Of a stretch of 64,000 bases of DNA, positions 11,501 through 23,392 are shown in pieces (the first letter of the stretch is position 1; every line of letters begins with the position of its first letter). The stretch is taken from assembly GCA_038380795.1 (NCBI GenBank), contig CM076259.1, positions 74,024,200-74,088,199 on the forward strand, in the 5' to 3' direction. Made by a program: the position numbers and the translations under genes. This DNA comes from Pyrocephalus nanus. Taxonomy: Eukaryota > Chordata > Aves > Passeriformes > Tyrannidae. Below the pieces are notes generated by a model that saw only the letters and a list, made by a program, of their open reading frames with translations, searched no databases and had not been told where the DNA came from.

Positions 11501-13930
11501 CAAGATGCAAACTGAAAAGTAGCATCAGTGGTAGAACATCTACTGTGCTACTATAGACGTAGCAGATACAGAATCTACTGTTCTTCTCTAGAAATCCAAG
11601 ATCATAAGGACCTGAAAGCTTAGCTCTTTGCAACTGAAAAGCTGAATTATGGTTTTACAGATTTGCTCCATGAATCACTTCATATTTATCCCTAATAAGG
11701 GATGGAAAAGCCTTTGTCAAGTGCTTGAAGTAGCCTTGGCTTGCAATGTGGGCAGGAGAAAGCATTTCGATTTTTTCCAAATATTTATGTGTATCATTAT
11801 AACAGGAGAAGTGGAATATATAAAGATTTTTTTTCTGAACTATGCAGCTAGGATATATTCTTCTGCTGACCTCGTCCACAGCTGGGAGACATATAGCTCA
11901 AGGATGCAGCTGTACTGCCTCCTAGTGAGCCACCATCCAAAAGCTCACTAAAAGAAGAGTGATGTCTTAGACAAAACTGAGTATCTCCTAGTATTTCTCT
12001 GAAGGTTTATATGCCTCACATACATACCATTCTATACTCTGTCTTATGGTTCTCAGCCATCTTACCTCTCTTAGCCTGTTTCCAAAAATACAAATAAAAT
12101 GTCACCAGTTTAGGTTCCAAGTGAATATGTGCTCCTAACATTCATGCAGTTCTTTCCACAAATGGAAGGGTGAAAAAAAAAAAAAAATCTTTAAGGATGG
12201 GCTGGAAAGAATACAGAGAAGCAGAATTAGGATCATCAGTAATTCTTCTCTGTTAATTTTTACCCACCTTAATTTTACCCTCCTTCCGATCACTATATTA
12301 AAAAGTTTGACTTTCTTTCTTTTTTTTTTTTTTTTAATTAATTAAAAGGAGTAAAGGATAGAGGAGAAAAGAGAGTAGACATATAGCTGGATATAGGTGA
12401 AAAGAGTTATAAAGAAGAGATGTGATTTTCAATGTCATAGGGAAAGAAGTGTCTAGGAGCAAAGAAGAAAAAAAGACATTGGAATAGGCAGAATTTTTCT
12501 CCTCTGAAGTTTGGTAGCAGTTACATCAAAGTGGTAACTGTTCCATTTGCATGTTCTTAAAATTCCTTTACCTAAATTGTGTGTCAACATGCACTTTTAA
12601 GTTTTAATTATAACAAATGTGAATGTATCTTTTTAAGTAAGATACATTCTAACTTTATGCATACAGAAGTGCAATATTCAAAGATGTAATTAAATTTTAA
12701 AGGGATTTCAGCTTCCTGCATAAATCCAGATTAAATGATATGTTGGCTTAATCCACTCAGCGGGTATATTTTTCACTTTAACCTGCAGCAGGAAACCAAC
12801 AGTTTCTACATTTTCAAAGAATGTCATAATCACAAACTGGTTTCCAAAAGACCTACCAACTAACTTATTCGAATATGGATGTGATAATTATGCAAAGAAA
12901 TATTTCATCCAGAAAACATTTGGTTTAAATGAAGAGTATATAGTGGTGTTTGAGATCTAGAATAAATACAAGTGCCTAAATTCTCATGTAGGTAAATCAG
13001 TTTCTTTCCTGTGATGTTTACTTCAAGAAACAACAGGAAAACCACAAGGTGATTCACAATACAGTGAGCTGCATACATTTCACTTTTAATTCTCAGTTGA
13101 CTCTGACTCGGCTCCCCAGAATAAATGGCTGTGTCATCTAGGACCAGATTATTGAGGAATTGAGCAATTTACACTACGAGGTGTGATGTACCTCAGCTCT
13201 GTTCTTTTGCTCACTTCACATTCACTCCTTCCCTCAGGAAATTAATTACTTTTATTGTTTCTCTCTGTCTTCCTTTCTCTGAACATCCTCTACATGACAC
13301 TGATACTAATGACCTTTTACATCACAGAAAATCTACTTGACAGGTAAGTAAAAAGAAAGCAAAAAAAATCCTGGAGGAATTGTTCACCATTTTGTACTAA
13401 TGTCTGTCCATTTCTCCTATTTCTCCATTTGCCTAATATAAAATTATTACCCATCATCTACAAAAAATGCATTGCCTTGCTCACCACAGGATACAGGGTG
13501 CTTAGAGTCACATTTTGAGGTTCCTAACTCTCATACTTACAATATAAAAATTCTCCATTTATCAAATGTTATATTTAAAAAAATATAAAGACTGTCCACA
13601 AATGTCAGTGAAATATATGTCTTCTAAATTCTGCGTATGAAAGTAAAAATTAGAATATTTTTGTTTTTTATTTTTTAAAAACAACCAGAAATCTAACCTC
13701 ATCCATATTGAAAATTTTTACCTGTTTACATAACATTTAGTTCCCAGTCCTGTATTTTTATTATAACTGTTATGGGAGCAAATTCCATTTTTGTATCAGA
13801 AGGGGAAAACAGATAATATTAAGACTGATGATCAAAGTACAGCATCAGAAAAACATGCCAAAGTCAAATCAACAGAAATGCACATAAATACTTGAAAGCA
13901 GCTTGTTTCTCTGGTGAATTACATCTCACA
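5585..13930. other. Long A/T-rich stretch without recognisable genes
   Basis: About 8.3 kb in which I recognised no exon, RNA gene or transposon. The longest open frame (9,264-9,638, plus, 124 codons) has no motif, an ordinary A/T-rich composition and no clear splice context, and I treat it as chance. Local structures worth noting are a 15-bp inverted repeat (6,686-6,722), a direct 9-bp duplication near 6,368-6,385, and several poly(T)/poly(A) runs (8,279-8,297; 9,113-9,124; 12,318-12,336). Confidence 0.5.
6686..6722. repeat. Short inverted repeat / hairpin
   Basis: The left arm ATTGTCCCGTTGACA (6,687-6,701) and the right arm TGTCAATGGGAACAAT (6,706-6,721) are complementary over 15 pairs, with one G:T pair and one bulged A, around a four-base CTCA loop. 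The stem is too short and the loop too tight for a typical microRNA precursor. It could form a small cruciform or transcript hairpin, but function is unknown. Confidence 0.75.
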
Positions 13931-13933
13931 GAC

Positions 13934-13959
13934 AAAAAAAAAAAAAAAAAAAAAAAAAA
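13934..13959. repeat. Poly(A) run
   Basis: Twenty-six A residues are followed by GGG and a further A10 stretch. It is a simple repeat, and no LINE or SINE end is attached. Confidence 0.9.
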
Positions 13960-14039
13960 GGGAAAAAAAAAACAAGGGTTTTTTTGAGATTAAGCATCAA
14001 CTAAATACTCTACTTTTAAAGACTAATGTCAGACAATGC

Positions 14040-14330
14040 TATGCTTGTGAATAGTCAGCTGAAGGCCACACTTCTGGCTTCAGCAGATTTTCCCACTCCT
14101 TCTGGTAGCCCCCTGCCCCTTAACACAAAGGGCTGTTGTGTCTGTCTGGTTGGGGGTGCCCCCCAAGCCAGCAGCAGCTCCTACTGGTTAGTGACAATCA
14201 CATGAATGTGGGAAAGTGAAACTGTTTTCAATAAGTTTCAGCTGTCTCCAACCAACCAAGTCCACTCCAAAACTTCAAGAGAGATCTGCCCTATCCCTGC
14301 TACCACAAGTGTTCATCACTTGCTATGTCT
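14040..14330. other. G/C-richer patch, unidentified
   Basis: This ~290-base patch is clearly richer in G/C than its flanks, with runs such as GCCCCCTGCCCC and GGGGGTGCCCCCC. It has no open frame of note and no recognised repeat end. It could be a decayed LTR fragment or a conserved element; neither can be supported from the sequence alone. Confidence 0.4.
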
Positions 14331-14561
14331 GGAGATCAGAATCCTGTGATAAACAGCAAAACCACATCATAAAATAACTGTGCATCTCTGAACAACTTTT
14401 ACCTGTAAATAAATGTGGGATGTGTTTTCACAAACCATGCTCCTTAGGTGCTCTGTGCATCCCATGAGAAACAGGGCTATGCTGAAATTTGTTGCTTACC
14501 CTCTTGAATCTGGCATCAGTGTCTTCAGAAAGAAGTCCTTCACTTCCCAAAGGCAAAACAC

Positions 14562-14706
14562 TCACAGAATCACATAATATTCTGAGTTGAAAGGGACCCC
14601 GAAGGATCACTGAGTCCATCTCTTAAGTGAATGGCCCATGCAGAGATCAAACCCATGACTTTGGTGTTATGCTCTAACTATGCTCTAACAAACTAAACTA
14701 ATCTCA
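14562..14706 (-). mobile_element. tRNA-Ile-headed SINE (TguSINE1-like), near full length
   Basis: On the minus strand the element reads from ~14,706 with a tRNA-Ile-like head: TTAGTTTAGTTTGTTAGAGCATA, a CACCAAAGTC anticodon-loop region, a GGTTTGATC B-box-like segment, and GCATGGGCCA closing the acceptor stem at ~14,631. The tail follows, ...GATCCTTCGGGGTCCCTTTCAACTCAGAATATTATGTGATTCTGTGAG, the CR1-derived 3' end. A segment equivalent to TTAGAGCATAG is repeated back to back in the D-arm region, an 11-base duplication absent from an ordinary tRNA. That duplication and the B-box changes mean the head is not a usable tRNA. It is the better preserved of the two SINEs in this window. Confidence 0.92.
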
Positions 14707-15070
14707 CTCTTATAGAGTGTTATTTTTTCTCATAGAAAAGAATAAAATTAATGTCCTGACATCTAATTTTATAAAGGTTCTGTTTTGTGTAAGGTTATGG
14801 TGCCTTTCTGTGCTCCACTGTTCTCCCAGTAATTAGGGTCCCTTGCTCTGAAAATGAAAAGGGGAAAAAAAAAATCTGGGCAGGAGAGCTGCAAGGATGC
14901 AGAAATTGATGCCATGACTTATGAAATGAATTCTCCTTTCAATACCTCTTCAGGATGAACTACTCACATACAATATGAGTCAAAAAATACACAGACATTG
15001 TGATGTCAGATCAACTAATCTGATACTGTTTCAGCACTGGTATTTTTATATGGTGCTGACATGTTAGAAC

Positions 15071-15100
15071 TGTTTTGTTTTGTTTGTTTGTTTGTTTTTT
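15071..15100. repeat. (TTTG)n microsatellite
   Basis: TTTTG and TTTG units repeat without interruption for about 30 bases. Confidence 0.9.
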
Positions 15101-18093
15101 CAGATTCAGCCGTTCTATTTATGAATGAGATTTATTTTCCTTTCCTTAGACTAGGTATCTGATACTGGCAATCTCTAAGACATGCATGTCCTAAGTAAAC
15201 TGTTGCCATGAATGAAAGTTGATGTAACTGGTATCTTTTAGTTTCAGTATTAGATGAGAAACCTAAAAGCAGTGTGATCAAGCAAGAGCTCTAGAAATGG
15301 TTAAAGGATCATCTTTTTGTTCATGTGTTGAAAAAAGACTCAGATCCACTACTGTCCTTTCAAAAAGCTTCCTTGTTTTGTTTTGTTTTGTTTTTTTAAG
15401 GGTAAAATGCTTAGGCCTAAATTCTTGAAGACACTAAGGACAATGACACTGTTTAGCAGTGCAGTGCCTAATGGGCAGGTTCATGACTCAGGCCTCAGTT
15501 AAGGACTTAAATTCTACATGAAATATAAAGGAAGCAAAATGAATAAATAAATCAAAAAGTCTGCAAGATGGTGAAACAAAGAATGTAGTACAGAGGAAAG
15601 AAAAATTTTTAGCCTGTACAAATATTGATACATCTAGCAATTTGATTTTCATAGGCATTCATGCTGCATAATTTTTGATACTTCATTTGGTCACTCCTGT
15701 TAGGGATAGAAGTTATTAGGCTCCTAACTTTTGGTCAAAATACAAAATAAATTGAAAATACAAATTTCTCTGAATATTTTGGTTAAAGAAGATCTCCATA
15801 GTACACAAAAGATTTCACATGCTTATAAGTTCTTGATGTGAAACACTGGTGGAATTTTTAAAGCAATTAGGAAATTTGCTTATGAATTCCAAGTCTAAAA
15901 GTTGGGAGAAGAAGCATGACACAGGCTGTAGCCTGGACATTAAAACCAATGTAAGTATCTAAATTGTAGTTTTCAGAGGAACATTGTGATTCCCTGTATT
16001 CTAAGAGAGGGCACTCAGTTTGTCCAGATTTCGCATGAGTATGTGGGTTCCCAAGCTATTCAACTGAACTTACAGCTTAAATAAGTGAGAAAATATTCTT
16101 TTGAAGAGATGCCATCATTCAAGTTATTAGGATATAAAATAAGCCTCTGCATCTACCAGTTTTACAGTGGAGTATTAGCATTTTATTCCAATAAAATTTA
16201 TAGAAGTATTAAAATCTAGTATTCTATTGCAAGCATAAGAGCTCTAACAAGAAAAAAACAAGACAGCTGAAATAACTTCATGGGCTTCTACCTAGAACTC
16301 TCACACAGTAAGTAAGAGATTTGAACAGAAGTCTTACGCAACAGAAAATGATGAAGCAGGTCACCTACTCAGTGGAAGAGTGTGCTACCTTTCCTCCTCT
16401 CTCAACTTGACCTTTATTGGGTAGCTCTTGCTCAGATGATAAACACCACTGGTAGTCATAATGGATATGTATGGTCATGATGGCTGCATCCAGCTCACAG
16501 TGGATTCGAGAGAGAAAAATAGCAATGCAGCACCCATGGGAATCTGGGCACCCATCTAATCATAGTGCTGGTTGAGATCTGACTCAAACCAGGTTTAGAA
16601 TAAACTGCTATTTGCAGTGAGTATGCAAATATGACCACAAATTAATTGTCTTATTCTATAAATATTAGACAGCCCCAGGCCCTTTGAACTCTCCTGTACA
16701 GCAACAGGCTTCATACCAGGTTCTTTCCTTAAATAGTTATGCATACCAAGGTTACTTCTTGAGTTTTAGAGAATCCTTATCATGTCAGATACCCAAAAAT
16801 GAATTGGGAATAAGCATGCTGACATACTGAAATTTAGTTAAGTGATATAAAGGATTGACTGTGCACATATTACCCTTCAGACATTAAGCATTGAACAAGT
16901 CTGGGATTAAGTATGGATCCAGATGTACCTAGAATCCCCCCTGAGAATGAGTTTAGAATGTAAGGCATGCTTTTCTGAACCTCATGACTGAACAGGAGAG
17001 TCTCCCTGACAGTTTTCTCTGACCCTGTCCTCTATGCAGTAAATAATCAAGTGCACCTAGCCACTGAATTTTTTAAAATCACTGTCACATTTACTATCAA
17101 ACTTTTTTAAATTGCTGGGTTATATCAATAAACACATAACTTTTGTTACAAGTGAAGTGGGTCACTTCATCCACAACACTGTTACATTTTGTAGTAACTA
17201 TTTGGTACACTGGAGAGTGAGAACAGAGGAATGTTGGTTCCCATTCTGGTGAAAAGAACTATCAGACTTCAGAATTAGAGAATGACTGGAAAAGAGACTT
17301 TAGTCTTCTGTGCATCTGCCCTCGATGTATCAGGATACATAAATATTCTCTGTACCTTTGCAGTGGTACTGTGCAAGTAAGGACTAATTGTTATTTCAAG
17401 TAGTAGTCTCTGTTTTTCTGAGCATGTATAAAAGAAATCGTCAACTGTTTCTAGAGATATGACCTCCTGATTTAATAATTCTAGTTCAGCACTTCTGAAA
17501 CTAAGTCTCGTCCAAGAGTTCCAAGTTGTTTGTGGGTAGGTGAGTTTCAGTACTTAGATGGCTTCATACACAAGATTATGAAGAAATGTAAAGGGTAAGG
17601 AAATGTAATAGATAAGTGATAGCTTTAGACACATCAGTAATGTTTAAATTAGGGATTCAAATATCGAGAAAAGCAAAGAGAAGGAACACATAATTTGAAA
17701 AATTATAATGCAGTCTAAATGAGAACCTTTATTGCAGTATATTATCTTGAAGTAAGGAGTATAAATTTTCTTCCTCTATTTTTTGTTACTCTAAGTTTAG
17801 AAACTGTCCACTGAATTCTACAGAGTTTCTGTGCAGATCACAGTTTCTATGGCTTCTTCAATCATATACAATAAAAAGTCATTGTTAATAATTAATTCTC
17901 ATAAAATCCTCTAGATAGTAACTGAGTGATTCCTTTTTTCTTAATTTGACTATTCCAGATTCTTCACATGTAAATTCTATTCAGATGCAATTGTATGCTA
18001 TAATGCATGAAATTCCAGATTCATGAAACAGCAAAAGTACCATTTATCTGGATTATTTATTAAGGGCACATGGCACAATAAGAAAAAAAACAC

Positions 18094-18127
18094 AAACAAC
18101 AACAAAAACAAACAAACAAACAAACAC
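18094..18127. repeat. (CAAA)n microsatellite
   Basis: CAAC, CAAAAA and then perfect CAAA units. It is the complement of the TTTG repeats seen elsewhere in the window. Confidence 0.9.
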
Positions 18128-19849
18128 CAAAAAGCAACAAACCAGAACCACTTGATTTGGTATTCAGATTTTAAAAGATTCCACTTTGGATAACTCTTAT
18201 TATTTTCTTTGTCATTTCTGGTCATCTATCAGAAACAATATTAAAACATTTTTCCTTTTTTTTTTTTTTTTAATGTTAGCAAGGACTCTCTCTACCATTT
18301 GTCTATCATAATAAATTATGAAGGGCATGTCAGAAAACTCTGCAAGATTTCAGTTAGTTATTGATGCCATTAAAATGACAGGTACATTTACATAACTTCT
18401 GGTGACATTTTGTAAAAATGTAACATTGACTTATACTTTCAGTAAAAGAACTGATTGCATTTCACACTGGGTAAATCTGTGACCCTCCAGTACTTGAATT
18501 ATTTACTTAAGATATAATTACTGTAGCAGCGGTGTATACTACTCAAAACAACATCTCTTCCCTTAATTAACCTATGTGCAAAACAAACCCCCATTCAATA
18601 AATGGGTTTACTTATTCCATAGAAATTTAGTTATTGTTTATTGAAATTCACATATCTTGAGAAAAAAAGTGGGTATTACAACAAAATTTTTAAAAGAAAT
18701 TTTCTGTCCAGTACTTCAGTTACAGACTCCACCTCCTGCTTAAAATATATGTCACAGTACCATAACTTCAGAGTGAGTTCAGTGTTCAAAATTCCAGGCA
18801 GGTCATACAGTCTCTATTGACACTAAGGCTGTGGCTGCAAATAAAGTAGTTAAGTGCCATCCTTCCAAGGAGTGAAATATTCGATAAACTATTTCCTGAA
18901 CTACTGTCTCTCATGTTGTCTTCTCTTCAAAATCACTGAAGATTTTCTGCATTATCTGTTCTGTTTACATTCCCCAGAATAAGACGTTAAGTTACAGTCA
19001 GACAGCCCAAGAAGCTGCCTACTTTCTTTAGTACTCAGTCCTGGATTTGTGCACTGATCAGATCTTTCCAAGGATGAATTGTTCTTCATGTTCATTTCAT
19101 CATCCACTGATAGTCTGATAGAAATTACTATATTTGTTTTACAGTGGAAGTAGCTAATAGACTATAGGTTATCTATGTAATTCTTAATTGTTTATCTCTT
19201 TTAAAATGTATTGAAAAGAATATTTAATTACCGAAGAAGTCTGATACTTGAACACCACAATGCACATATGGCAAATAGTACACAGCAGAAAGTATGTTTG
19301 ATTTGTGATGCTGATGAAATTCATACAGGAAGCCTGCTGGGATCCCTTCCAGCCTGTGAAATGTATCTGAAATCATGCTGCGGGTGTTATACTTCATTTG
19401 TTGTGATAAGTCTAGTTTTCAAATGACACTAAGAAGAAATATTGAAGTGTATAATATACAAAAGAATAAATTCATTAATTTTAAAGGCAGATTCACCTCA
19501 TATATCATTTTCAGCCAAGAACAAAGTTCAGTCTAAGAATGTGTAGTAAGTAGAATTTAACTTCCTGGCTTTTCTAGATTATTTGAGGCTTGATCAAGAT
19601 GTATTTGACAAGTCACATTTGGAGAATGGGATACAGCAACTATAATAAAAGGATTTGAAGTGTGAACTAACTATCGTACAGAAAGCAGGTTATTGGATTC
19701 TTTCTTCAGTCATATTCTGTATCAGTAAATACATCATCAAAGTAAGGCACCAACTTAACCAATCTGTTTGATAAGGTCACATTTTTCTAAGTTGATTCTT
19801 TATTGAGTTGCTTCTATAATGGTGGGCACTCATATCAGAGTGAAAACCA

Positions 19850-21812
19850 GGTTTTCTACAGAGAAAGCCACTGAGATGTCTGGTAGTACTGGTAAGGAAG
19901 GAGACTTCAATAATAGCAGGTTGCAACAAGTGCCCAGACCTTTCTCCTGGAGACAAGGTTAGTGTCTGCAAAAGATGTTCACAGGCTGATGATCTATTGT
20001 GTCAGATGATCAAGTTGTAGGAAACAGTTAAAAGGCTGTGCAGTATTACAGAGTCCAAGACACATATATATAAGTGGTTTCAGAATCTTGCACTGTGTTG
20101 CACACCACAGAGAATGAAGCACCTTGGATCCTGATGACCCATATAAGAAAAGCTCTGCCTCAGACTTTCACCTTTGTCTTTACCAGTCCTTTGGGTCCCT
20201 AGGCCTCAGGGGAAAAAAATCTAGGTTGTTACAAACCAAGACCCACTGTCAGTGAAGGAAGAGTTGGTTTGTGAAATGTTACAGGAATTTGACCCCTAAA
20301 AATCAATTTGCCCTAATAATATCTACCCAAAGGTGTCAAGAGAGCAGCTGATATAATTGCAAGACCTCTCTTCATAATCTTTGAGAAGTTGTGGAGATCG
20401 AGGGATTTCCTATAAGAGTGGAAAAATGCTGTCACCCTCATCTACAAGACAGGCTTAAAGCAAGGTTCAGGAAATTATAAGCTCATCACTTCCACAACTT
20501 TCAGTCTCTGTAAAAGTTATGGAACAAATCCTCCTGGAAGCTATCACAAGTCACATGAAGCATGGGATTAGGAAAAGCCAGGGCACACTCACCAAGAGCA
20601 AATTGTGCTTGACAAACTTGATTGCCTGTTATGACAAAGTAACGTGCTCAGTTGATATGAGGCAAGTGGTGAGCACTGTATACCATATGTTGTCCAAAGC
20701 TTTTGATACCGTTTCCCAGAGAGTTCTAGAGAAATTGATATGTTACAGTATGGATAAGTGGTCTGTGTCATGAGTCGGGACACACCTGACAGGCAGCATC
20801 CAGAGGGTGGTGGCAAATAGCTCCTTTTCAAACTGGCAGCCTGTCACAGGTGGGGTCCTCCCCGGATCAGTGTTGGGCTCAACGCTTCTTAGGTGATCTG
20901 GATGATGGGATCATGTGTATCCTGATGAATTTTGCCAATGATACCAACCTGAGAGGGCAAGTGGGCACTTTTGAAAGGAGAGCTCCTCTGCAGGAAAACG
21001 TAGATAGGCTGAAAGAGTGGGCTAACAAAAGCCTTATGAAGTTCAACAAGGACAAGTATAAGATCTTGCACCTAGGAAAACATAATCCAAAAGTGTAGCA
21101 GAGGCTGGGATCTTCCTGGCCTGGGGAACGGATCTGTGGGAAGAGACCTGGGGGTCCTGGTGAACAAGCTCAATGTGACTGAACAGTGTGTGCAGCTGCT
21201 GTGACAAAGAAAGACAACAGGATGCTGGGTTGCATTAATGGAATCATCATCAAAAGACATAAAGAAGTCATTATCCTGCTCTGCTCAGCACTTGTCAAGT
21301 CACACCTGGAATACTATGCTCAATTTTGGTCCCTGCTATGTAAAACAAATGTGGATGGGCTAAAAGTGTCCACAGAAGAGTCACAAGGATGATCAAAGGA
21401 CTGGGAAACCTGCGATATGAGGAAAGGATCAAAAAACTGGATTTGTTCAGCCTTGAGAAAAGAAATCTTCAGGAAGACTTCATCATCATGGACCAGTGTT
21501 TAAAGAGTGTCTACAAATAAGAAGGAGACTCCCTTTTCAAAGGTAGTCACCTGGAAAAGACATGGGGGAATGGATACAAGTTACTTGTATCTGATTGGAC
21601 ACAAAATGGCAATTGTTTTACAATGAGAAAAATCATCCATTGAAATAATCTCCCCAGGGAAGTGGTGCATTCTCCAACATAGAAAACTTTTAAGATTTGT
21701 CTGGACAGGTTGCTGCTATCTTGTCTAGATGATGCTTTTGCCAGGAAAAGTTGGACCAGGTGATCCATGAGGTTCCTTTCACTGTGGTATTCTATTACTC
21801 TGTGATAGAAAT
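19850..21812 (+). mobile_element. CR1 LINE with ORF1-like 5' part, RT and 3' end
   Basis: This is the most complete CR1 in the window. From ~19,850 to ~20,110 the sequence resembles CR1 ORF1. It has a Cys-containing start (VCKRCSQADDLLCQM-like, with one stop) followed by a leucine-rich heptad-like stretch where the family has a coiled coil. At ~20,130-20,160 it jumps straight into the ORF2 linker before reverse transcriptase, so the endonuclease domain is missing. Reverse transcriptase and its C-terminal region run to ~21,480. The 3' untranslated end (CCAGGGAAGTGGTGCATTCTCC ... GGTATTCTATTACTCTGTGAT) ends at ~21,812. Stops and frameshifts throughout make it inactive. CR1 elements move by target-primed reverse transcription and leave no clear target duplication. 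Confidence 0.92.
20400..21480 (+). pseudogene. CR1 reverse transcriptase, broken
   Basis: The frame containing MEQILLEAITSHMKHG (20,519 onward) covers reverse-transcriptase motifs 0-2, including KSKLCLTNLIACYD and the KAFDTV of motif A. A stop at 20,771 interrupts it. The next frame resumes at LGDLDDGIMCILMNFANDTN. Here the family's catalytic FADD is FAND (codons at 20,931-20,942), replacing the first of the two aspartates of motif C, which would abolish activity even without the stops. A later frame (21,186-21,392) holds the C-terminal LGCI...LLCSALVKSHLEY block. The protein would have copied CR1 RNA at nicked target DNA. Confidence 0.9.
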
Positions 21813-21814
21813 AT

Positions 21815-22765
21815 TAGGGTGCACTTCTGATGACGTTAGATATTAAGGCTTTAACAGCTGATCTCTAGATCCACTGACTACATTCTGAGCCTATATACCC
21901 AGCTGATATGATTAAGCTTACATTTGCTCTTCAGACTTCAATGTCTACAGTTTAAAATCACACACTTATTGAACTTTTATTCAGTTGCCTGAAGACATCT
22001 GAGGTTCCAGCAGTCATACAAGACACTGAGAAAGATGGCTGGCAGATATGATGTGACCAGTGGGAAACCTACAGACTTTTGTAGCAGCAGTTAGAGGCCA
22101 GGTGACCCTAAAAAGCATCTCAAATATCTTTAAATAGATAAGTTTAATGAACAAAGAATCAAGTGCACAGTGAATTTGTGAATGACAGAGCAGTGGAAGA
22201 CTGACAGACATAAGTGTTCTATTATAAGCACACAGATTAGTAAAGACAACATACATGAAACATTTTCAGTTTCATTATCTACAGGCACCCTAGACTTAGA
22301 GGGGCTTTGTAATTTTTTAGTAAGAGCTATTCTCTCTCTGACTTCACACAGCTATTATATTCTTGCAGTACTGACCTCAAAGAATTTATCATTCATGTCT
22401 GTTAGTTATATTCTCAATAGAAGAAGAAAAACTAATGAAATTTTATTCCTAAATTCATCCTAACCATGAAGCTCTGATGTGTATACTAAGTAGAGAAATA
22501 CTCTGCAACACCACTCTACTGCATTACAGAGTCAAGCCAACAGCTCTGTAAATGTCAAAGATGTAGAACTGGAATGCTGATAACACATCACAATGTCAAG
22601 ACTTCCTGCTGCAATGTTCAATTCTGATGAATTGAGGAGATTTTAGTATTATTAATTCTGCATCACTGTCCATATCTTCTTTAAATCCTTAGTGTTTCAA
22701 AACTTTTATGAAAAAAGGTTTTTTTAGGGCAACTTGGCAGGTAATTCTTCACAATTTACATCACT
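21815..22765. other. Unique DNA between CR1 copies
   Basis: No motif was recognised. Two open frames of 80-93 codons on opposite strands overlap at 22,014-22,463; neither resembles a known family. Confidence 0.5.
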
Positions 22766-22767
22766 AA

Positions 22768-23392
22768 AATCATAGGGTATCTCAAACTGAAAGGGACACA
22801 TAAGGGTCATTAAGCCCAATGTCCTGCACTTGGCAGGATTACCTAAAAATAGACCATATGACTAATACATCTAGATGCTCCTTGAAATTTTCCTAATTTC
22901 CAATCTGAACTATCCTGACACAGCTTTGTGGTATTGCCTGTAGCTCCTCAAGAGAGAATAGATCAGTATTTCCTCTTCTACTGTCTGCCTTGAGGAAGTT
23001 GTAGGCTACAATGAGGTCACCCTTCAGCTTTCTCTTCTCCAAGTTAAACAAACCAAGTGAGTTCAGTTGCTCTTTAAAAGTCTTGCTCCCCTCTGGACAC
23101 ACTCTGAGACTTTAATGTCCTTCTTACATTGAGAGACTCAAAACTGCACAGAGTACTCAAGGTTAGGCCCCACCAGGGCAGAGTAGAGCAGCATAATCAT
23201 CTCCATTGACTGGCTGGTGATGCATCCCAGGATAGGATTGGCCCTTTTGGTTGCCAGGGTCCACTGCTGGCTCATATTCAACTTGTCATCAACCCTGCTG
23301 CATAGACCTCTTTTTGTGAGGCTGCAGTCCAGCCTGTCATTCCCTAATTTGTGCATATAACCAGGATTACCCAATCCTAGATGGAGAATCAC
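22768..23392 (-). mobile_element. CR1 LINE, 3' part (copy A of a head-to-tail pair)
   Basis: On the minus strand this copy enters at ~23,392 in the last third of the reverse-transcriptase region. The frame 23,392-23,138 reads ILHLGLGNPGY..., DDKLNMSQQWTLATKRANPI and LLYSALVGPNLEY. It continues through the 3' coding end (FNLEKRKLKGDLIVAYNFLK) and finishes with a 3' tail at ~22,768 (plus-strand ATCATAGGGTATCTCAAACTGAAAGGGACA). Frameshifts break the frame near 23,120. The tail differs from that of the adjacent copy, so the two belong to different CR1 subfamilies or ages. Confidence 0.92.
22893..23392 (-). pseudogene. CR1 ORF2 C-terminal region, broken
   Basis: Two minus-strand frames carry consecutive parts of the CR1 ORF2 C terminus: 23,392-23,138 (RT thumb/connection, with the NMSQQ and ALVGPNLEY blocks) and 23,102-22,893 (FNLEKRKLKGDLIVAY). 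They are separated by a frameshift. The catalytic palm is not included, so no enzymatic activity is possible. Confidence 0.88.

Larger units (their letters stand above)
14710..19840. other. Unique A/T-rich DNA with simple repeats
   Basis: No gene or transposon was recognised over ~5.1 kb. Short TTTG/TTTTG and CAAA microsatellites occur (15,071-15,100; 15,377-15,396; 18,094-18,127). One minus-strand frame (17,998-18,225) is an artefact of the CAAA repeat. Confidence 0.5.

Noticed and set aside
14631..14706. Possible functional tRNA-Ile gene on the minus strand
   Set aside because: An 11-base duplication in the D-arm region and the attached CR1-type tail rule it out.
17998..18225. Minus-strand frame with a long Phe/Leu/Val stretch resembling a membrane segment
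   Set aside because: The hydrophobic run is the translation of the CAAA/TTTG microsatellite and A-rich tract.
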